Below, in pieces: positions 40,549-50,700 of a stretch of DNA of 64,000 nt. A program made the translations under genes and the position numbers. The stretch's first letter is position 1. Every line of letters begins with the position of its first letter. The stretch is from [Clostridium] saccharolyticum WM1 (lineage in GTDB: Bacteria > Bacillota > Clostridia > Lachnospirales > Lachnospiraceae). The stretch covers positions 1,488,001-1,552,000 of the forward strand of contig NC_014376.1 of NCBI RefSeq assembly GCF_000144625.1, read 5' to 3'. The notes under the pieces are model-generated. The model was not told the DNA's origin. It saw nothing but the letters and a program-made list of their open reading frames with translations, and did no database searches.

Positions 40549-42583
40549 AACGGAAGCAGATGTGTTATTCAAACAGATGAGACTTGGAAAGCGTCAGATT
40601 CAGTTATTTTGGATGCTTCGATCTATAATGGGGAAACCAGGGACGATAGCAAAAATCCATCGGTTCGGACATCTTGTATAAAACAGGAGGTAACATACAG
40701 GTTGGTTCCTGAAAATACATCCGTCAATTTTTGTCTCTCCCAAAGGAGAGCAGATTCTTGATTTTGGGCAGAATATGGTGGGTTTTTGTAAATTCATCTG
40801 CCGTGAAGAAAGAGGCGGGCAAATACATCTTCAATATGGGGAAGTACTGCAGCAGGAATGCTTTTATAATGGCAATTACAGGTCGGCAAAGGCGGAATAT
40901 AACTATACATCAGATGGGTGTATAAAAGAAGTGGAGCCATTCTTTACATTCTATGGTTTTCGTTATGTAAAGGTTTCTGGTATAAGCAAGATTGACCCAA
41001 AGGATTTTACCGGAGTGGTTTTGTATTCTGACCTTCAACAAACCTTGCAGGTAAGTACGGATCATGTAAAATTAAACCGGTTGATGCAAAATTCCTTATG
41101 GGGACAGAGGGGAAATTTTATTGATATACCAACGGACTGTCCCCAACGGGATGAGCGACTTGGCTGGACGGCAGATGCCCAGGTTTTTGTGAATACTGCC
41201 TGCTATCATATGGACTGTTACAGCTTTTATAAGAAATATCTGAATGACTTGCGCTATGATCAAAAGGTTCATTACGAAGGTGATATCCCAATGTATTCTC
41301 CCTCCTTAAAAAAAGCGGCTGGCAGTGGCGGGGCAGTATGGGCAGATGCGGGAACCATAATTCCGTGGAATTTATATCAGGCCTATGGAGATAAAAGGCT
41401 GCTTGATGAAAATTATAGTATGATGAAGGAATATACGGATACGGTAATTACGGTAGATAAAAAAGACGGAAACCATCATATTATAACATCAGGATTTACC
41501 TACGGGGACTGGCTGGCACAGGATGGAGTATGTCCCCAGGCTTTGTTAGGAGGAACCGATGAAAATTTTATTAAAAGTATCTACTATAAAAACAGTCTGG
41601 ATTTAACGGCTAAGGCAGCCAAAGTATTACGTAAAAAGGAAGATGAGAGATACTACTCATCACTTTCAAATCAAGTAAGAAAGGCAATTCTCAGAGAATA
41701 CTTTACACCGGTTGGCAAACTGGCTGTTGATACACAGACAGCATATGTTCTCTCACTTTATTATCAGGTTTTTATTGATAAAAACAAGGTAATTGAAGGC
41801 TTGAAGGCCAGATTGAAGAAAGATCTCTACAGAATTAAGAGTGGTTTTACCGGAACCCCTCTGATGCTGCCGGTGCTGTTTGAAAATGGTATGGATGAGG
41901 AAGCCTACCGGATACTTTTTAATGAAGAATTTCCGGGCTGGCTCTATGCTGTGAATCTTGGCGCAACGACGATATGGGAGAGGTGGAATTCCATGCTGCC
42001 GGATGGAAGGGTGAATGGAATAAACATGAATTCTTTCAATCATTATGCATATGGTTCCGTATGTGAAGCAATCTATAAATATATAGCTGGTCTAAAGTTT
42101 ACGAAGGCCGGATGTAAGTGCGCCCTCATCGCTCCAAAGCTGAATTATAGGCTAAAGCACATGAAGTTAGCCTTTGAATCTCCATTAGGTACGTATCAAA
42201 TTGAATGGTTCATTCAAGAAGACGGAGTCTTCCAAATGGATGTCATGATACCTTATGGAGCAACAGCCAAGGTCATTCTGCCTAACCATAAGGACAAAAG
42301 GATAGATGAGTTAACTTCAGGAGAATATCATTATTGTTATATGCCGGTCATAGATTATCATCATCCATTCAGTGAATCCTCGATAGTACTTGATCTCCTT
42401 AGCAATAAGGAGGCAAACCGAGTTTTCCGTGAAAGACTGCCAAGAATATATGCTATGGTAACCGGAGAAGATGAAGAGTTTCTAGCGATGGACCTAATTG
42501 CTTTTGGTTATCATAAAATGTTTGGAACATCTTTGGACGAAATAGCAGAAGCAGGAAAAGCATTAAGAGTAATTAAGGTTTAA
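40549..42583 (+). pseudogene. GH78 alpha-L-rhamnosidase, 5'-truncated and frameshifted
   Basis: From 40549 one frame reads NGSRCVIQTDETWKASDSVI and on to VPENTSVNF. A run of five T (40728-40732) then has one base too many, and the following frame SPKGEQILDFGQNMVG carries the rest. The catalytic region is complete: TDCPQRDERLGWTADAQ, the WADAGTIIPW barrel and GATTIWERWNSM. About 200-250 N-terminal residues are missing, replaced by the IS fragment. The enzyme class removes terminal rhamnose from plant glycosides or polysaccharides. An internal restart at ATG 40775 (602 residues) could still make the barrel, but this is doubtful. The single-T shift might be a sequencing error. Confidence 0.82.
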
Positions 42584-42654
42584 TCATAAACCTTAAAAGA
42601 AATCGAAACTTTGCTTTCAGAAAGAAAACCCAGTTAAGAATGGAACAGATGTCA

Positions 42655-42856
42655 ATGCTCTCATGTCCGTAGAATTATTTACACCACAAATGCCATAGAG
42701 GGCATTATCGTCAGCTCCGGAAGGTCACTAAAAGCAAGACGATATTTCCAATAGAGAACAGCCTGTGAAAAAGCTATATCTGACAGTTATGGATATCACA
42801 AAAAATGGACCGGTCACCGGCAGGACTGGGGTCAAATAATTTCCCAGTATTTATAA
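42655..42856 (+). pseudogene. Fossil of an IS256-type (mutator) transposase, 3' end
   Basis: With two frame corrections the DNA reads IYTTNAIEG, RQLRKVTKSKTIFPIENSL, KKLYLTVMDITKKWTGHRQD and WGQIISQYL, the C-terminal core of IS256-family transposases. Stops and frameshifts show long decay. It follows the GH78 remnant by 70 bases, so this stretch has been hit by at least two elements. Confidence 0.8.
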
Positions 42857-42920
42857 TACAAACATGGGCAAGAACCTATGAAAAATAGCCTTGCCCATAA
42901 ATTACTACTAAAATTTTATA

Positions 42921-43024
42921 TCAGTTTTTCGCGTTTACACGGACTTTGTAATAGCCTCTGACAAAAGCCCATGCCTCGGTACGCCATCCATCTGCCTCGG
43001 CGATAAAGAAATGGCTTCCAACTA
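42921..43024 (-). pseudogene. Unassigned C-terminal gene fragment
   Basis: The minus strand has an open stretch GSHFFIAEADGWRTEAWAFV followed by RGYYKVRVNAKN and a stop. It has protein-like composition but no start, and directly follows the VOC stop in another frame. It is likely the decayed end of a lost gene. The family is unknown. Confidence 0.35.
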
Positions 43025-43032
43025 GTGAATCT

Positions 43033-43488
43033 TTACATAAGGCTTTTAACAAATGCTACAGGGAACATGGTTCTCTCCGCAGTTTCCTCAATGCTTAGTC
43101 CTTGTGCTAAAAAACGTTTTGCTACACTTGTCATGCTTTCGGCCACTTCTACTATAAATTTATCATAGTCATAAAATCTTATAACACTCTGTCCCCAAGG
43201 ATATTCTTTCGCCTTGTGAATAAATTCAATTCCTTCCGTGCTGCTGATTTTATCTTGCCAATATTCCAAATCTTCCACTTCAAAGTAAAGCTGAAAGTTG
43301 TTCGGCTTCCCCTTGCTGGGCAAATCTGCACCAACAAGTTCGGCGTAATTGGATTGCAGGGAAAGCCCGCTTTCAAAAGACACATGTACCCCCAAATCCA
43401 TCATAATCTTTTGTTCCATCACAGTTTCATAAAAATGCTTTGCCTTCTCCATATCAGATACGGCAATCAAAGTACCTTGATATTGCAT
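43033..43488 (-). CDS. VOC (glyoxalase/dioxygenase-fold) protein
   Basis: A 151-residue vicinal-oxygen-chelate protein: the first beta-alpha module GTLIAVSDMEKAKHFYETVM, the second FQLYFEVEDLEYWQDKI and a C-terminal WGQSVIRFYDYDKFIVEVAE. Such proteins bind small ligands or detoxify antibiotics and aldehydes. A C-terminal helical tail of about 35 residues (LAQGLSIEETAERT) is an extension. AAGGAGTGATAAT precedes the ATG. It lies 35 bases downstream of the AraC-type regulator in the same direction, probably co-transcribed. Confidence 0.85.
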   Translation of the reverse strand: MQYQGTLIAVSDMEKAKHFYETVMEQKIMMDLGVHVSFESGLSLQSNYAELVGADLPSKGKPNNFQLYFEVEDLEYWQDKISSTEGIEFIHKAKEYPWGQSVIRFYDYDKFIVEVAESMTSVAKRFLAQGLSIEETAERTMFPVAFVKSLM

Positions 43489-43523
43489 ATTATCACTCCT
43501 TATTAGTTTTTCTTGATTATATG

Positions 43524-44360
43524 TTAGAATTTGGCTATCTCGCTGTAAAAATCGGACATATTATCCCGATACTCCTGCGGAGTGATACCGCAAATGGCCT
43601 TAAAATCATTGATGAAGTGAGGCATATCATAAAAACCAGTTTCCATAAAAACCTGTGTTAAGCCATAGTTGTGCCGCTGTAAAAGGCGTATAGACTTGTT
43701 TACACGTACAAGGCGAGAGAACGATTTTATACCCACGCCCATATATTCGTCAAAAAGTCGTACCAAATGACGTTCGCTATAAAAAACATTGTGTGAAAGC
43801 TCTTTCACGGAAAGAGTCCCTCCGCTATTTATAATCAAATTACTTGCTTGTGAAAATTCCTGGCGATAAAATGCACCTTTCAAGTGCGCCAGAAAGAGCC
43901 TGTCCATTTTAGTAATTAGGTTATGGATACTAAACGACGTTTCCAGTTCATTTGCCATCAGGCGGTTCATTGAGGGATTAACATCTTCAAAGTCTATTAC
44001 ACAATCTGTCATTTCTTTTTGCGGCATTCCGCTAAAAGCATAATAACCCGCCGGTTGAAACTCTACAATAAACAAGAGGCTAAAATGATTGGCTGACTTG
44101 CCAACATAGGAAGGCTTCGTGATGGGACCAAACAAGTTGCTGTGGATGTAGCAATCAGTACATGATTGCACAAGTGTAGCGCTCCCGTGGGGCACAACAG
44201 CGTAATTATCTGACATCATACCTTTACTCGGAAAAGTGATCGTGTAATTGGATATAAAATTTCTAAGCTCTGAATGTGGTTGAATATATATAAAATCATC
44301 ACCTCGTATTAGTACGCGGCTATAATTCCTATAGTTCTGAATTGAATCTTTTGTAAGCAA
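43524..44360 (-). CDS. AraC-family transcriptional regulator
   Basis: The 278-residue protein has an N-terminal ligand-binding cupin-like part (about 1-170; IQPHSELRNFISNYTITFPS, SLLFIVEFQPAGYYAFSG) and a C-terminal double HTH (SVKELSHNVFYSERHLVRLF; GLTQVFMETGFYDMPHFIND, CGITPQEYR). It probably controls the VOC gene behind it. The start is TTG 44360 with GGGGAGG about 10 bases upstream; no ATG fits. Confidence 0.88.
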   Translation of the reverse strand: MLTKDSIQNYRNYSRVLIRGDDFIYIQPHSELRNFISNYTITFPSKGMMSDNYAVVPHGSATLVQSCTDCYIHSNLFGPITKPSYVGKSANHFSLLFIVEFQPAGYYAFSGMPQKEMTDCVIDFEDVNPSMNRLMANELETSFSIHNLITKMDRLFLAHLKGAFYRQEFSQASNLIINSGGTLSVKELSHNVFYSERHLVRLFDEYMGVGIKSFSRLVRVNKSIRLLQRHNYGLTQVFMETGFYDMPHFINDFKAICGITPQEYRDNMSDFYSEIAKF

Positions 44361-44834
44361 AGCACGGCCACCTCCCCTTTACCATTTGTGATTCAAGTGA
44401 AATGTACACAAAATATAAGCACTCTACAATCCTTATTATGCTATATAAAAGTATTTAATTTTAATGATATTTTACTAAATAAAAATTATTTAAACAAGGA
44501 GAATTTGCCATATATGAAAAGTGAACCCAATAGATGCCCGGAGCTTATGCAACCGCAATAGAATTAAATATAAAAACCACAAATAAAAGCACAGGAGATC
44601 CATAATGGAAAATAGTTTAGCCATACGAAATAGGAATAAAAGTACCGCATAGTTTTTGCACCAAAATTACGGAGACATGTATTCTGATAGGGTAAAAAAG
44701 CAGATGTAGTACAAATATGAGACATTATATCAAGAAAAAAAACAGTAAATTAATATTTTTGTACAAAACTTCTTGCATGTTACGTAGCGTAATGTATTAA
44801 TATGATAGTAACAGGAAAAGGAAGGTGAATCTAT
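44361..44834. other. Gap between AraC and MerR/TipA-like unit
   Basis: Apart from the MerR-type promoter at its right end, this AT-rich stretch has only mini-ORFs (15 codons at 44605 after AGGAGATCC, and 11 codons near 44680) that look like debris. Nothing else recognised. Confidence 0.4.
44773..44803 (+). promoter_or_regulatory. MerR-type promoter with 19-bp spacer
   Basis: TTGCAT (44773-44778), 19 bp and TAATAT (44798-44803). The spacer contains the inverted repeat TTACG-TAG-CGTAA (44780-44792). A spacer two bases too long with a palindrome between the boxes is the mark of MerR-family activation by DNA twisting. The MerR gene is the second gene of the transcript, so the unit should be autoregulated. 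Confidence 0.8.
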
Positions 44835-45170
44835 ATGAAAGATAATAATAGCGACATAAACGACACACAAAAATTTGTTATAAAGACAAAGCAAGGAGAC
44901 TTTGTAATTTCATGGCCCTGTAACCAGAGGACGGGGTTTTGCCCTTATTGTCATAAGTGCATTCCTTTGAACTCCATTGTATTTAAAAAAGAAAATGAAA
45001 ATAGTGTCGAAACCTATTCGGGCATGGAGGCAGTTGAGAAGAAAAAAGACGGCAGACTAAATGAAGAAAGCAAAGACTATAACAGGCAGATTGGGGAATG
45101 TCCATATTGTCATAAGGAAATACCCGTATGCGAGATTCTAATTAAAAAAACAGGTGAGGAAGAACGGTAG
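44835..45170 (+). CDS. Small protein with two CPYCHK zinc knuckles
   Basis: The 111-residue protein has two near-identical knuckles, GFCPYCHKCIPLNS and GECPYCHKEIPVCE, separated by about 60 charged residues. Together they give four Cys/His pairs that could bind one or two zinc ions or soft metals. There is no signal peptide or membrane segment. AAAAGGAAGGTGAAT precedes the ATG. It is the first gene behind the MerR-type promoter, 46 bases ahead of the MerR gene; it may assist the regulator or act in metal or drug binding. Family unknown. Confidence 0.65.
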   Translation: MKDNNSDINDTQKFVIKTKQGDFVISWPCNQRTGFCPYCHKCIPLNSIVFKKENENSVETYSGMEAVEKKKDGRLNEESKDYNRQIGECPYCHKEIPVCEILIKKTGEEER

Positions 45171-45216
45171 ATTCTGTTATATTAAAAACAGGTCAAAGCA
45201 CGCGAAAGTGAATGAT

Positions 45217-46026
45217 ATGGAGAATAAAAAAGATTTGTTAACAATTGGAGAGTTAGCACAAATGGCTGGAGTAACAATACGTACACTTCAGTATTATGAT
45301 GAGAAGAATTTACTGAAGCCAGTTATTACAGAGGGTGGAAGAAGAAAATATACGAGTGATGATGTTTTACGTCTTGAACAGATTTTATTTCTTAAATCAT
45401 TGGGCTTTTCTTTAGATGAAATTGATAAAAAGATACTGAAATATAATGATAAGGCTGACTTAGAGGAAGTATTCGGACAACAGCGAAAAGTTCTGATTGG
45501 TAAGATGGAACACTTAAATAATATGGTGGATATGCTTGATGCGGCTATTGCGGAGACAAAAAATAGCCAGGAAATTAATATGAATTGTATTATTGCGATT
45601 ATTGAGTCGATGAAACGGGGGAATTCCTATGGATTTTTAGTTAGATATTTTAACAATGAACAACTGAAAAGCTTTGCAATTCGATTGTTTGGCATGTCTT
45701 ATGGTTTGAATGCAAAAAAAGCGTTTGATAAACTAAAAGAACTTTATGAAAAAGGTGTTGATCCAGAGGGGAAAGAAGGACAGTATCTAGCAAAGCTCTG
45801 GTGGGATATGGTCAACGATTTTACCTATGGTGACATTGATTTGTTAAAAGCAATGATAGATGCAGGTAGAGATATACAAAATTGGCCGGAGGAAGTGAAA
45901 GATATAAAAAAGCCTATTGAAAGTTTTCTTGCAAAGGCACTTAATTCTTATTTTTATAATAACAGTTTAGATAAAAGCATAAAAAACTTATGGTTGTTGA
46001 ACCGCTTGCCTTTGCAGAACTTATAA
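45217..46026 (+). CDS. MerR-family regulator with TipA-type C-terminal domain
   Basis: The 269-residue protein has an N-terminal MerR HTH and wing (LTIGELAQMAGVTIRTLQYY, DEKNLLKPVITEGGRRKYTS), a dimerisation helix and a C-terminal domain with the TipAS-like pattern (LAKLWWDMVNDFTYGDIDLL, IDAGRDIQNWPEE). TipAS-type domains bind diverse drug-like ligands. ATG 45217 is chosen because the MerR fold starts right after it; the preceding in-frame codons overlap the upstream gene. Confidence 0.88.
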   Translation: MENKKDLLTIGELAQMAGVTIRTLQYYDEKNLLKPVITEGGRRKYTSDDVLRLEQILFLKSLGFSLDEIDKKILKYNDKADLEEVFGQQRKVLIGKMEHLNNMVDMLDAAIAETKNSQEINMNCIIAIIESMKRGNSYGFLVRYFNNEQLKSFAIRLFGMSYGLNAKKAFDKLKELYEKGVDPEGKEGQYLAKLWWDMVNDFTYGDIDLLKAMIDAGRDIQNWPEEVKDIKKPIESFLAKALNSYFYNNSLDKSIKNLWLLNRLPLQNL

Positions 46027-46049
46027 TTGGATGATTGAACGGGCAAAGG

Positions 46050-46649
46050 TCATGAAGACAATATGTGAAAAACGGTTTCGATGATTTGTCGTTTTAGAGC
46101 ATCAAAACTTATGCGTTTATGGGGAAATACAGAATTCTCTTGATTCAAGGAGTCAACCAAGATGCTGCAGACATAAACTTTTTCAAGCAAGTCATGAGAC
46201 ACGAAACCATTTTGATTCAGTATTTCTACAATTTTTGAAATGTATTCATGCTCAAAATCACAGAAATGATGATTGATTTCTTCATCTTCCAGCATCATCA
46301 TTCTTAATGGAGCCAATACCGAACCCGATGTACAAAAGAATTGGATATAGCATTGAATCCATTGATCTATGAAAACAGAAAGGCGAAATGGTTCCGGTAA
46401 TTGCTTCAGCGCTTCAAATAAAAGCTGAGAGTTTGAATCAAGATACTGCTCATATGCAGCAATATAGATATCACGTTTATCCTTGAAATAGCTATATAAC
46501 GCCCCTATGGAAACACCGGCACGCTCCGCAATTTCTATGGTGTTGGTTTTGTGGTAACCTTTTTCGCAGAATAGCTCAAATCCGGTTATTGCAATGTTTT
46601 TCTTTTTATCTATGGACCGTTTCTGTTTGGGGGTTCGTATATTTGCCAT
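46050..46649 (-). CDS. TetR-family repressor
   Basis: The 199-residue protein has an N-terminal HTH (KNIAITGFELFCEKGYHKTN, TIEIAERAGVSIGALYSYFK) and an all-helical ligand domain. It is divergent from the nitroreductase gene, with both promoters and a small palindrome between them, so it probably represses itself and that gene. GGAAGGATTATAATACC precedes the ATG. Confidence 0.9.
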   Translation of the reverse strand: MANIRTPKQKRSIDKKKNIAITGFELFCEKGYHKTNTIEIAERAGVSIGALYSYFKDKRDIYIAAYEQYLDSNSQLLFEALKQLPEPFRLSVFIDQWIQCYIQFFCTSGSVLAPLRMMMLEDEEINHHFCDFEHEYISKIVEILNQNGFVSHDLLEKVYVCSILVDSLNQENSVFPHKRISFDALKRQIIETVFHILSS

Positions 46650-46691
46650 TGGTATTATAATCCTTCCGCAAAACTATCTTCTCATTGTATT

Positions 46692-46777
46692 ATTATACTT
46701 CTTTGCTTATAATTTAGCAACGATATATGAAGTTATCTTCGCATTTTATTGACGTGATTATTATGAAGGAGTATGAT
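46692..46777. promoter_or_regulatory. Divergent promoters of tetR and nitroreductase genes
   Basis: Minus strand: TTGCTA-17 bp-TATAAT (46720 to 46692) for the TetR gene. Plus strand: TTGACG-17 bp-TATGAT (46749-46777) for the nitroreductase gene. The palindrome GAAG-TTAT-CTTC lies between the two -35 boxes (46730-46741) and is a candidate TetR operator. Confidence 0.7.
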
Positions 46778-46820
46778 TGGAATGCGAAGCTTTATTCACT
46801 TTTAGCAAGGAGGAAGCATA

Positions 46821-47384
46821 ATGAATTTTTTAGAATTAGCAAAAGAACGCTGCACAACAAGAGGATTTACAAAACAGAAAATATCGGATAATGACCTTGA
46901 ACAGATTTTATCTGCGGGGCGCGTTGCGCCTACGGCGTGCAATAAGCAGCCGCAAAGGATTATTGTGGTCAGGCATCCGGACAATATTAAAAAGGTGCAG
47001 AAAGCATATAAGACCTTTGGCTCAGAGTGTGTGCTGATTGTTTGCAGGGATAAAAGGTCTGCTTTAGTACGACCTTATGACCAAAAATGTTCAGGTGATT
47101 TGGATATCGGCATCGTTTGTGACCATATGATGCTGGCAGCCAGAGAGCTAAATATAGGAAGTGTGATGGTGGGGTTATTTGACCCTGAAATCATCAGAAA
47201 AGAATTGAATGTCCCTGAATACATAGAACCTACTGCATTATTGATTCTGGGTTATCCGGAAAAAGAGTTTTTGAGTCCTGAACGTCATATTACTGAAAGA
47301 AAACCGCTTACCGATACCGTGATGTATGAAAAATATATAGAGGAAAGAGCTGACCTTGAATCAACCTGTTGGAAAAAACTTTAA
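46821..47384 (+). CDS. Nitroreductase-family FMN protein
   Basis: The 187-residue protein has the FMN-binding pattern RCTTRGFTKQKISDNDLEQI, AGRVAPTACNKQPQ (phosphate and ring contacts) and GSVMVGLFDPEIIRKELNVP. Members reduce nitroaromatics, quinones or flavins with NAD(P)H. The short length and YDQKCSGDLDIGIVCDHMML put it in the small Clostridia subgroup. GGAGGAAGCATA precedes the ATG. Confidence 0.9.
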   Translation: MNFLELAKERCTTRGFTKQKISDNDLEQILSAGRVAPTACNKQPQRIIVVRHPDNIKKVQKAYKTFGSECVLIVCRDKRSALVRPYDQKCSGDLDIGIVCDHMMLAARELNIGSVMVGLFDPEIIRKELNVPEYIEPTALLILGYPEKEFLSPERHITERKPLTDTVMYEKYIEERADLESTCWKKL

Positions 47385-47399
47385 TAAAGAGGTAATGCG

Positions 47400-47537
47400 A
47401 TGAAGATATCATCAAAAAAAATTCTTATTCCTGCTTCTGTCATTATTCTGGCGGCCGTTGCTTTTATTCTATTCCTGTATTTTTGTTGTATCCCATATTA
47501 TAAAACCCTTTCATGGGAAGCCCAAGGAAGCGGTTAA
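47400..47537 (+). CDS. 45-residue single-span membrane peptide
   Basis: A basic N-terminus (MKISSKK), one hydrophobic helix (ILIPASVIILAAVAFILFLY) and CCIPYYKTLSWEAQGSG. AAAGAGGTAATGCG is the ribosome site, 15 bases after the nitroreductase stop. It could be a real small membrane protein co-transcribed with the reductase, or the signal-anchor stub of a truncated secreted protein. Unknown function. Confidence 0.5.
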   Translation: MKISSKKILIPASVIILAAVAFILFLYFCCIPYYKTLSWEAQGSG

Positions 47538-47661
47538 GTCCCATTTGTCAAACGCATAAAACAATGATTATGAGTGATTACAGCAGTAGTCGCTCTTTTC
47601 TTTTTGCCACAAACCAAGTAGGGAAGGCCGCCGCGCCCTAAAGAAAAATTCCAATTCCCTC

Positions 47662-47692
47662 TTGACTCTGACACGGTGTCAGGGGTTAGGGT
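47662..47692 (+). promoter_or_regulatory. MerR-type promoter of the TGase-UvrA/MFS operon
   Basis: TTGACT (47662-47667), 19 bp and TAGGGT (47687-47692), with the perfect palindrome CTGACAC-G-GTGTCAG (47668-47682) filling the spacer. This is the classical arrangement for BmrR/MerR-type activators. A MerR gene with a GyrI-like domain lies at the far end of the locus on the minus strand and is the likely regulator. Confidence 0.88.
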
Positions 47693-47714
47693 CAATTTTG
47701 AGGAGGGAGATAAA

Positions 47715-50700
47715 ATGAAATTATCATCTTTTATAAAACAGAGCATTATGACAAATCCACACCAATATAAGAGCCGGTATGAACCCTTGCCGTCATCCCC
47801 AACAGAACTATTGCGTACCGTGCAAGGTCTGGTGATACACGGCGATCAGGGCAAACTGTACGGCGTTTCCTTCAGTAAACGCCAATTAGAAGAAGAACTG
47901 CTGCGAAATGTGCCGCAAATGCTGGATCGGTTATTTCAAATTGACGAAAGCCCGTTAAATACCATAAGGCTGCCGAACTTACGATTGATTGGAATGTGCC
48001 GGGATTACGCATTGCTTCTGGTATCCTTTTTACGTCACCAGGGGATACCTGCCCGTCTTCGGGTTGGCTTTGCAAATTACTTCAAGAGCGAGCTGATGTA
48101 TGAAGATCACTGGCTGATTGAATATTACAGCATGGAGGAAAAACGGTGGATACGAATGGACGCACAGTTGGATGAAATTCAGAAAACACATTACCGAATT
48201 GCATTTAATACAGAAGATATGCCAGCCGATGCAGGTTATCTTCTCGGCGGTCAGGCGTGGATGCTGTGCAGGTCGGGGGAACAGCATCCGGAGGATTTTG
48301 GTTACAACAAAAATTGGAAAGGCTGGCATTCCGTCAAAGGAAACCTGCTTCACGATTTTAACAGCCTGCTGGGATTGGAGCTTCTTCCATGGGATTTGTG
48401 GACAGAGCTTAGCACAAAAAAATACAGCGATTTAAACAAAAGTGAAAAAAACCTGCTGGATGAGATGGCGGAAATTACCGTGAACCCTGATGTGTCAGAA
48501 AAAGAGCTTTTAAATGTTCTAAGCCAGTTACCGGCAGCGTATATGGAGTCCATCCAATCAAAACTCAGAATGCTGGGTGTTCAAGAGCAGACCGAGATCA
48601 CGGATCCGGATACGCTGGAACCGAAGTTTTTTATACAGTCTGTCCCCAAAACCGGCAATGCTGTTTTACCGGCAAAGCAGCCAAATGACGTATTGATGCT
48701 AACGGGCTGCCGGCAGAACAATTTAAAAAATATCGATGTATCCATTCCGAAAAATAAGCTGACAGTCATCACCGGTGTGAGCGGAAGCGGCAAATCCTCC
48801 TTAGCGTTCGATACGATTTATGCAGAGGGAAAGCGCCGGTATCTTGATCATATGTCCAATGCGGCCAAGATGCAGGAATTCATTGAAAAGCCGGATTTTG
48901 ATGGGATACAGGGGCTTACTCCCACCATTGCCATCGAACAGAAAAAAGGAAGTCAGAACCCTCGCTCCACCGTAGGAACTTTGACGGGGATTATGGATCA
49001 GCTGCGAATGCTTTTTGTGTCTATCGGAAAGCCTTATTGCCCTTACTGCGGTGTACCTGTGAAGAAAGACAGTAAAAACAAAAACCGGTGTCCGGTATGC
49101 GGGAATTTGTTTCAAGCCCTTACCGTGTCCGTCTTTAATGCCAATACCCATACGGGAGCATGTCACGTCTGCAGCGGTCTTGGTTTCCAATATAAGGTCA
49201 ATCCTGCTTCGATTGTAGTCAATGAAAATCTTTCTGTACTGGAGGGAGCAACTTCTTATTTTGGAAAGCTGCGTGGTAAAAAGCCCACCGGAAACTGGAT
49301 GGTTGGAGAATTATATGCCATAGCAGCGGATAGGAACATTGACTTAGATACTCCTTGGAAAGAGTTGCCGGAAGATTTTAAGAATGCGCTGCTTTATGGT
49401 ACTGGGGATAAGGTTTATAGGTTTCAATACAATTCCGGCGGCAGGGATACGGAAATCAACCGTCCGGCGGCCGGAGCGGTTGCCCATATACAAAGATTGT
49501 TCAGGGAATCGAAATCGGAGGATAATCCGTGGAAACAGTATATGTATGAGATCCCATGCCCGGTCTGTCACGGAGAGCTGTTATGCCCGGAAGCCCGGTA
49601 TACCACGATGATGGGCTATCGGCTGCCTGAACTAGCCAAAATGCCCATTGTACGGCTTAGGGAGTGGATATACAGCTTACAAGGTTTACTCTCAGATAAT
49701 CAAAGAAACAAGGCGGGAGAAGTATTGCAGGAGGTCCAGATCCGGATCGATAATTTGCTGCAGGTTGGTCTGCCTTATGTAACTTTAAACCGTACAGCTC
49801 CCACGCTTTCCGGGGGTGAGCTTCAGCGTGTCCGCCTGTCCAGTCACCTCGGCAGTGATTTAATCGGGCTGACCTATATTCTGGATGAACCGTCTATCGG
49901 GTTACATCCGAGAGATCATCATCGGATGATTGATACCATGAAACATTTAAGGGATAAAGGGAATACAGTGATTGTTGTGGAGCATGACCGTGACACTATG
50001 CTGGAAGCGGATTATATCATCGATATCGGCCCCGGAGCAGGCGTTCACGGCGGGGAAGTTGTATCAGCCGGAACAGTAGAGGAAGTAAAAGAGAATTCTC
50101 TTTCCGCTACCGGCCGTTATCTGAAAGGTGAGTATGAATGGAACTTATCAAACAATCGGGTTCCCCATGAATGGTTGATATTAAAGGGCTGTACAGGAAA
50201 CAATCTGAAACATATTGATGCCTATTTTCCGCTTCATGTGATGTGCTGTATTACTGGTGTAAGCGGTTCCGGGAAAAGCTCATTGGTTTTTGGAACACTG
50301 ATTCCAGCATTGGAAGAAGCGATTAAGAACCAAAGAAATTACAAGAAAAGCTACCAAACATTTGAGGGATATGAAACAATCAATGCCTTTGTCCAGATGG
50401 ATCAAAGCCCGATCGGAAAATCCTCCCGATCAACGCCTGCCACCTACATCGGTATATTTGATATGATCCGTGCGCGGTATGCAAAGCAGCCCAAGGCTCT
50501 GGAATGTGGAATGTCAGAGAGCCATTTCAGCTTTCATTCCAAAGATGGGCAGTGCCCTGCATGTGAGGGACAGGGTCAGATTAAGATTGTATTTCAATAT
50601 ATGGCGGATCATTATGTGACCTGTACGGAGTGCAAAGGCAGCCGTTATCAGGAATCCGTACTGGAGGTACTTTACAAAGGAAAAAACATTGCAGAGGTTC

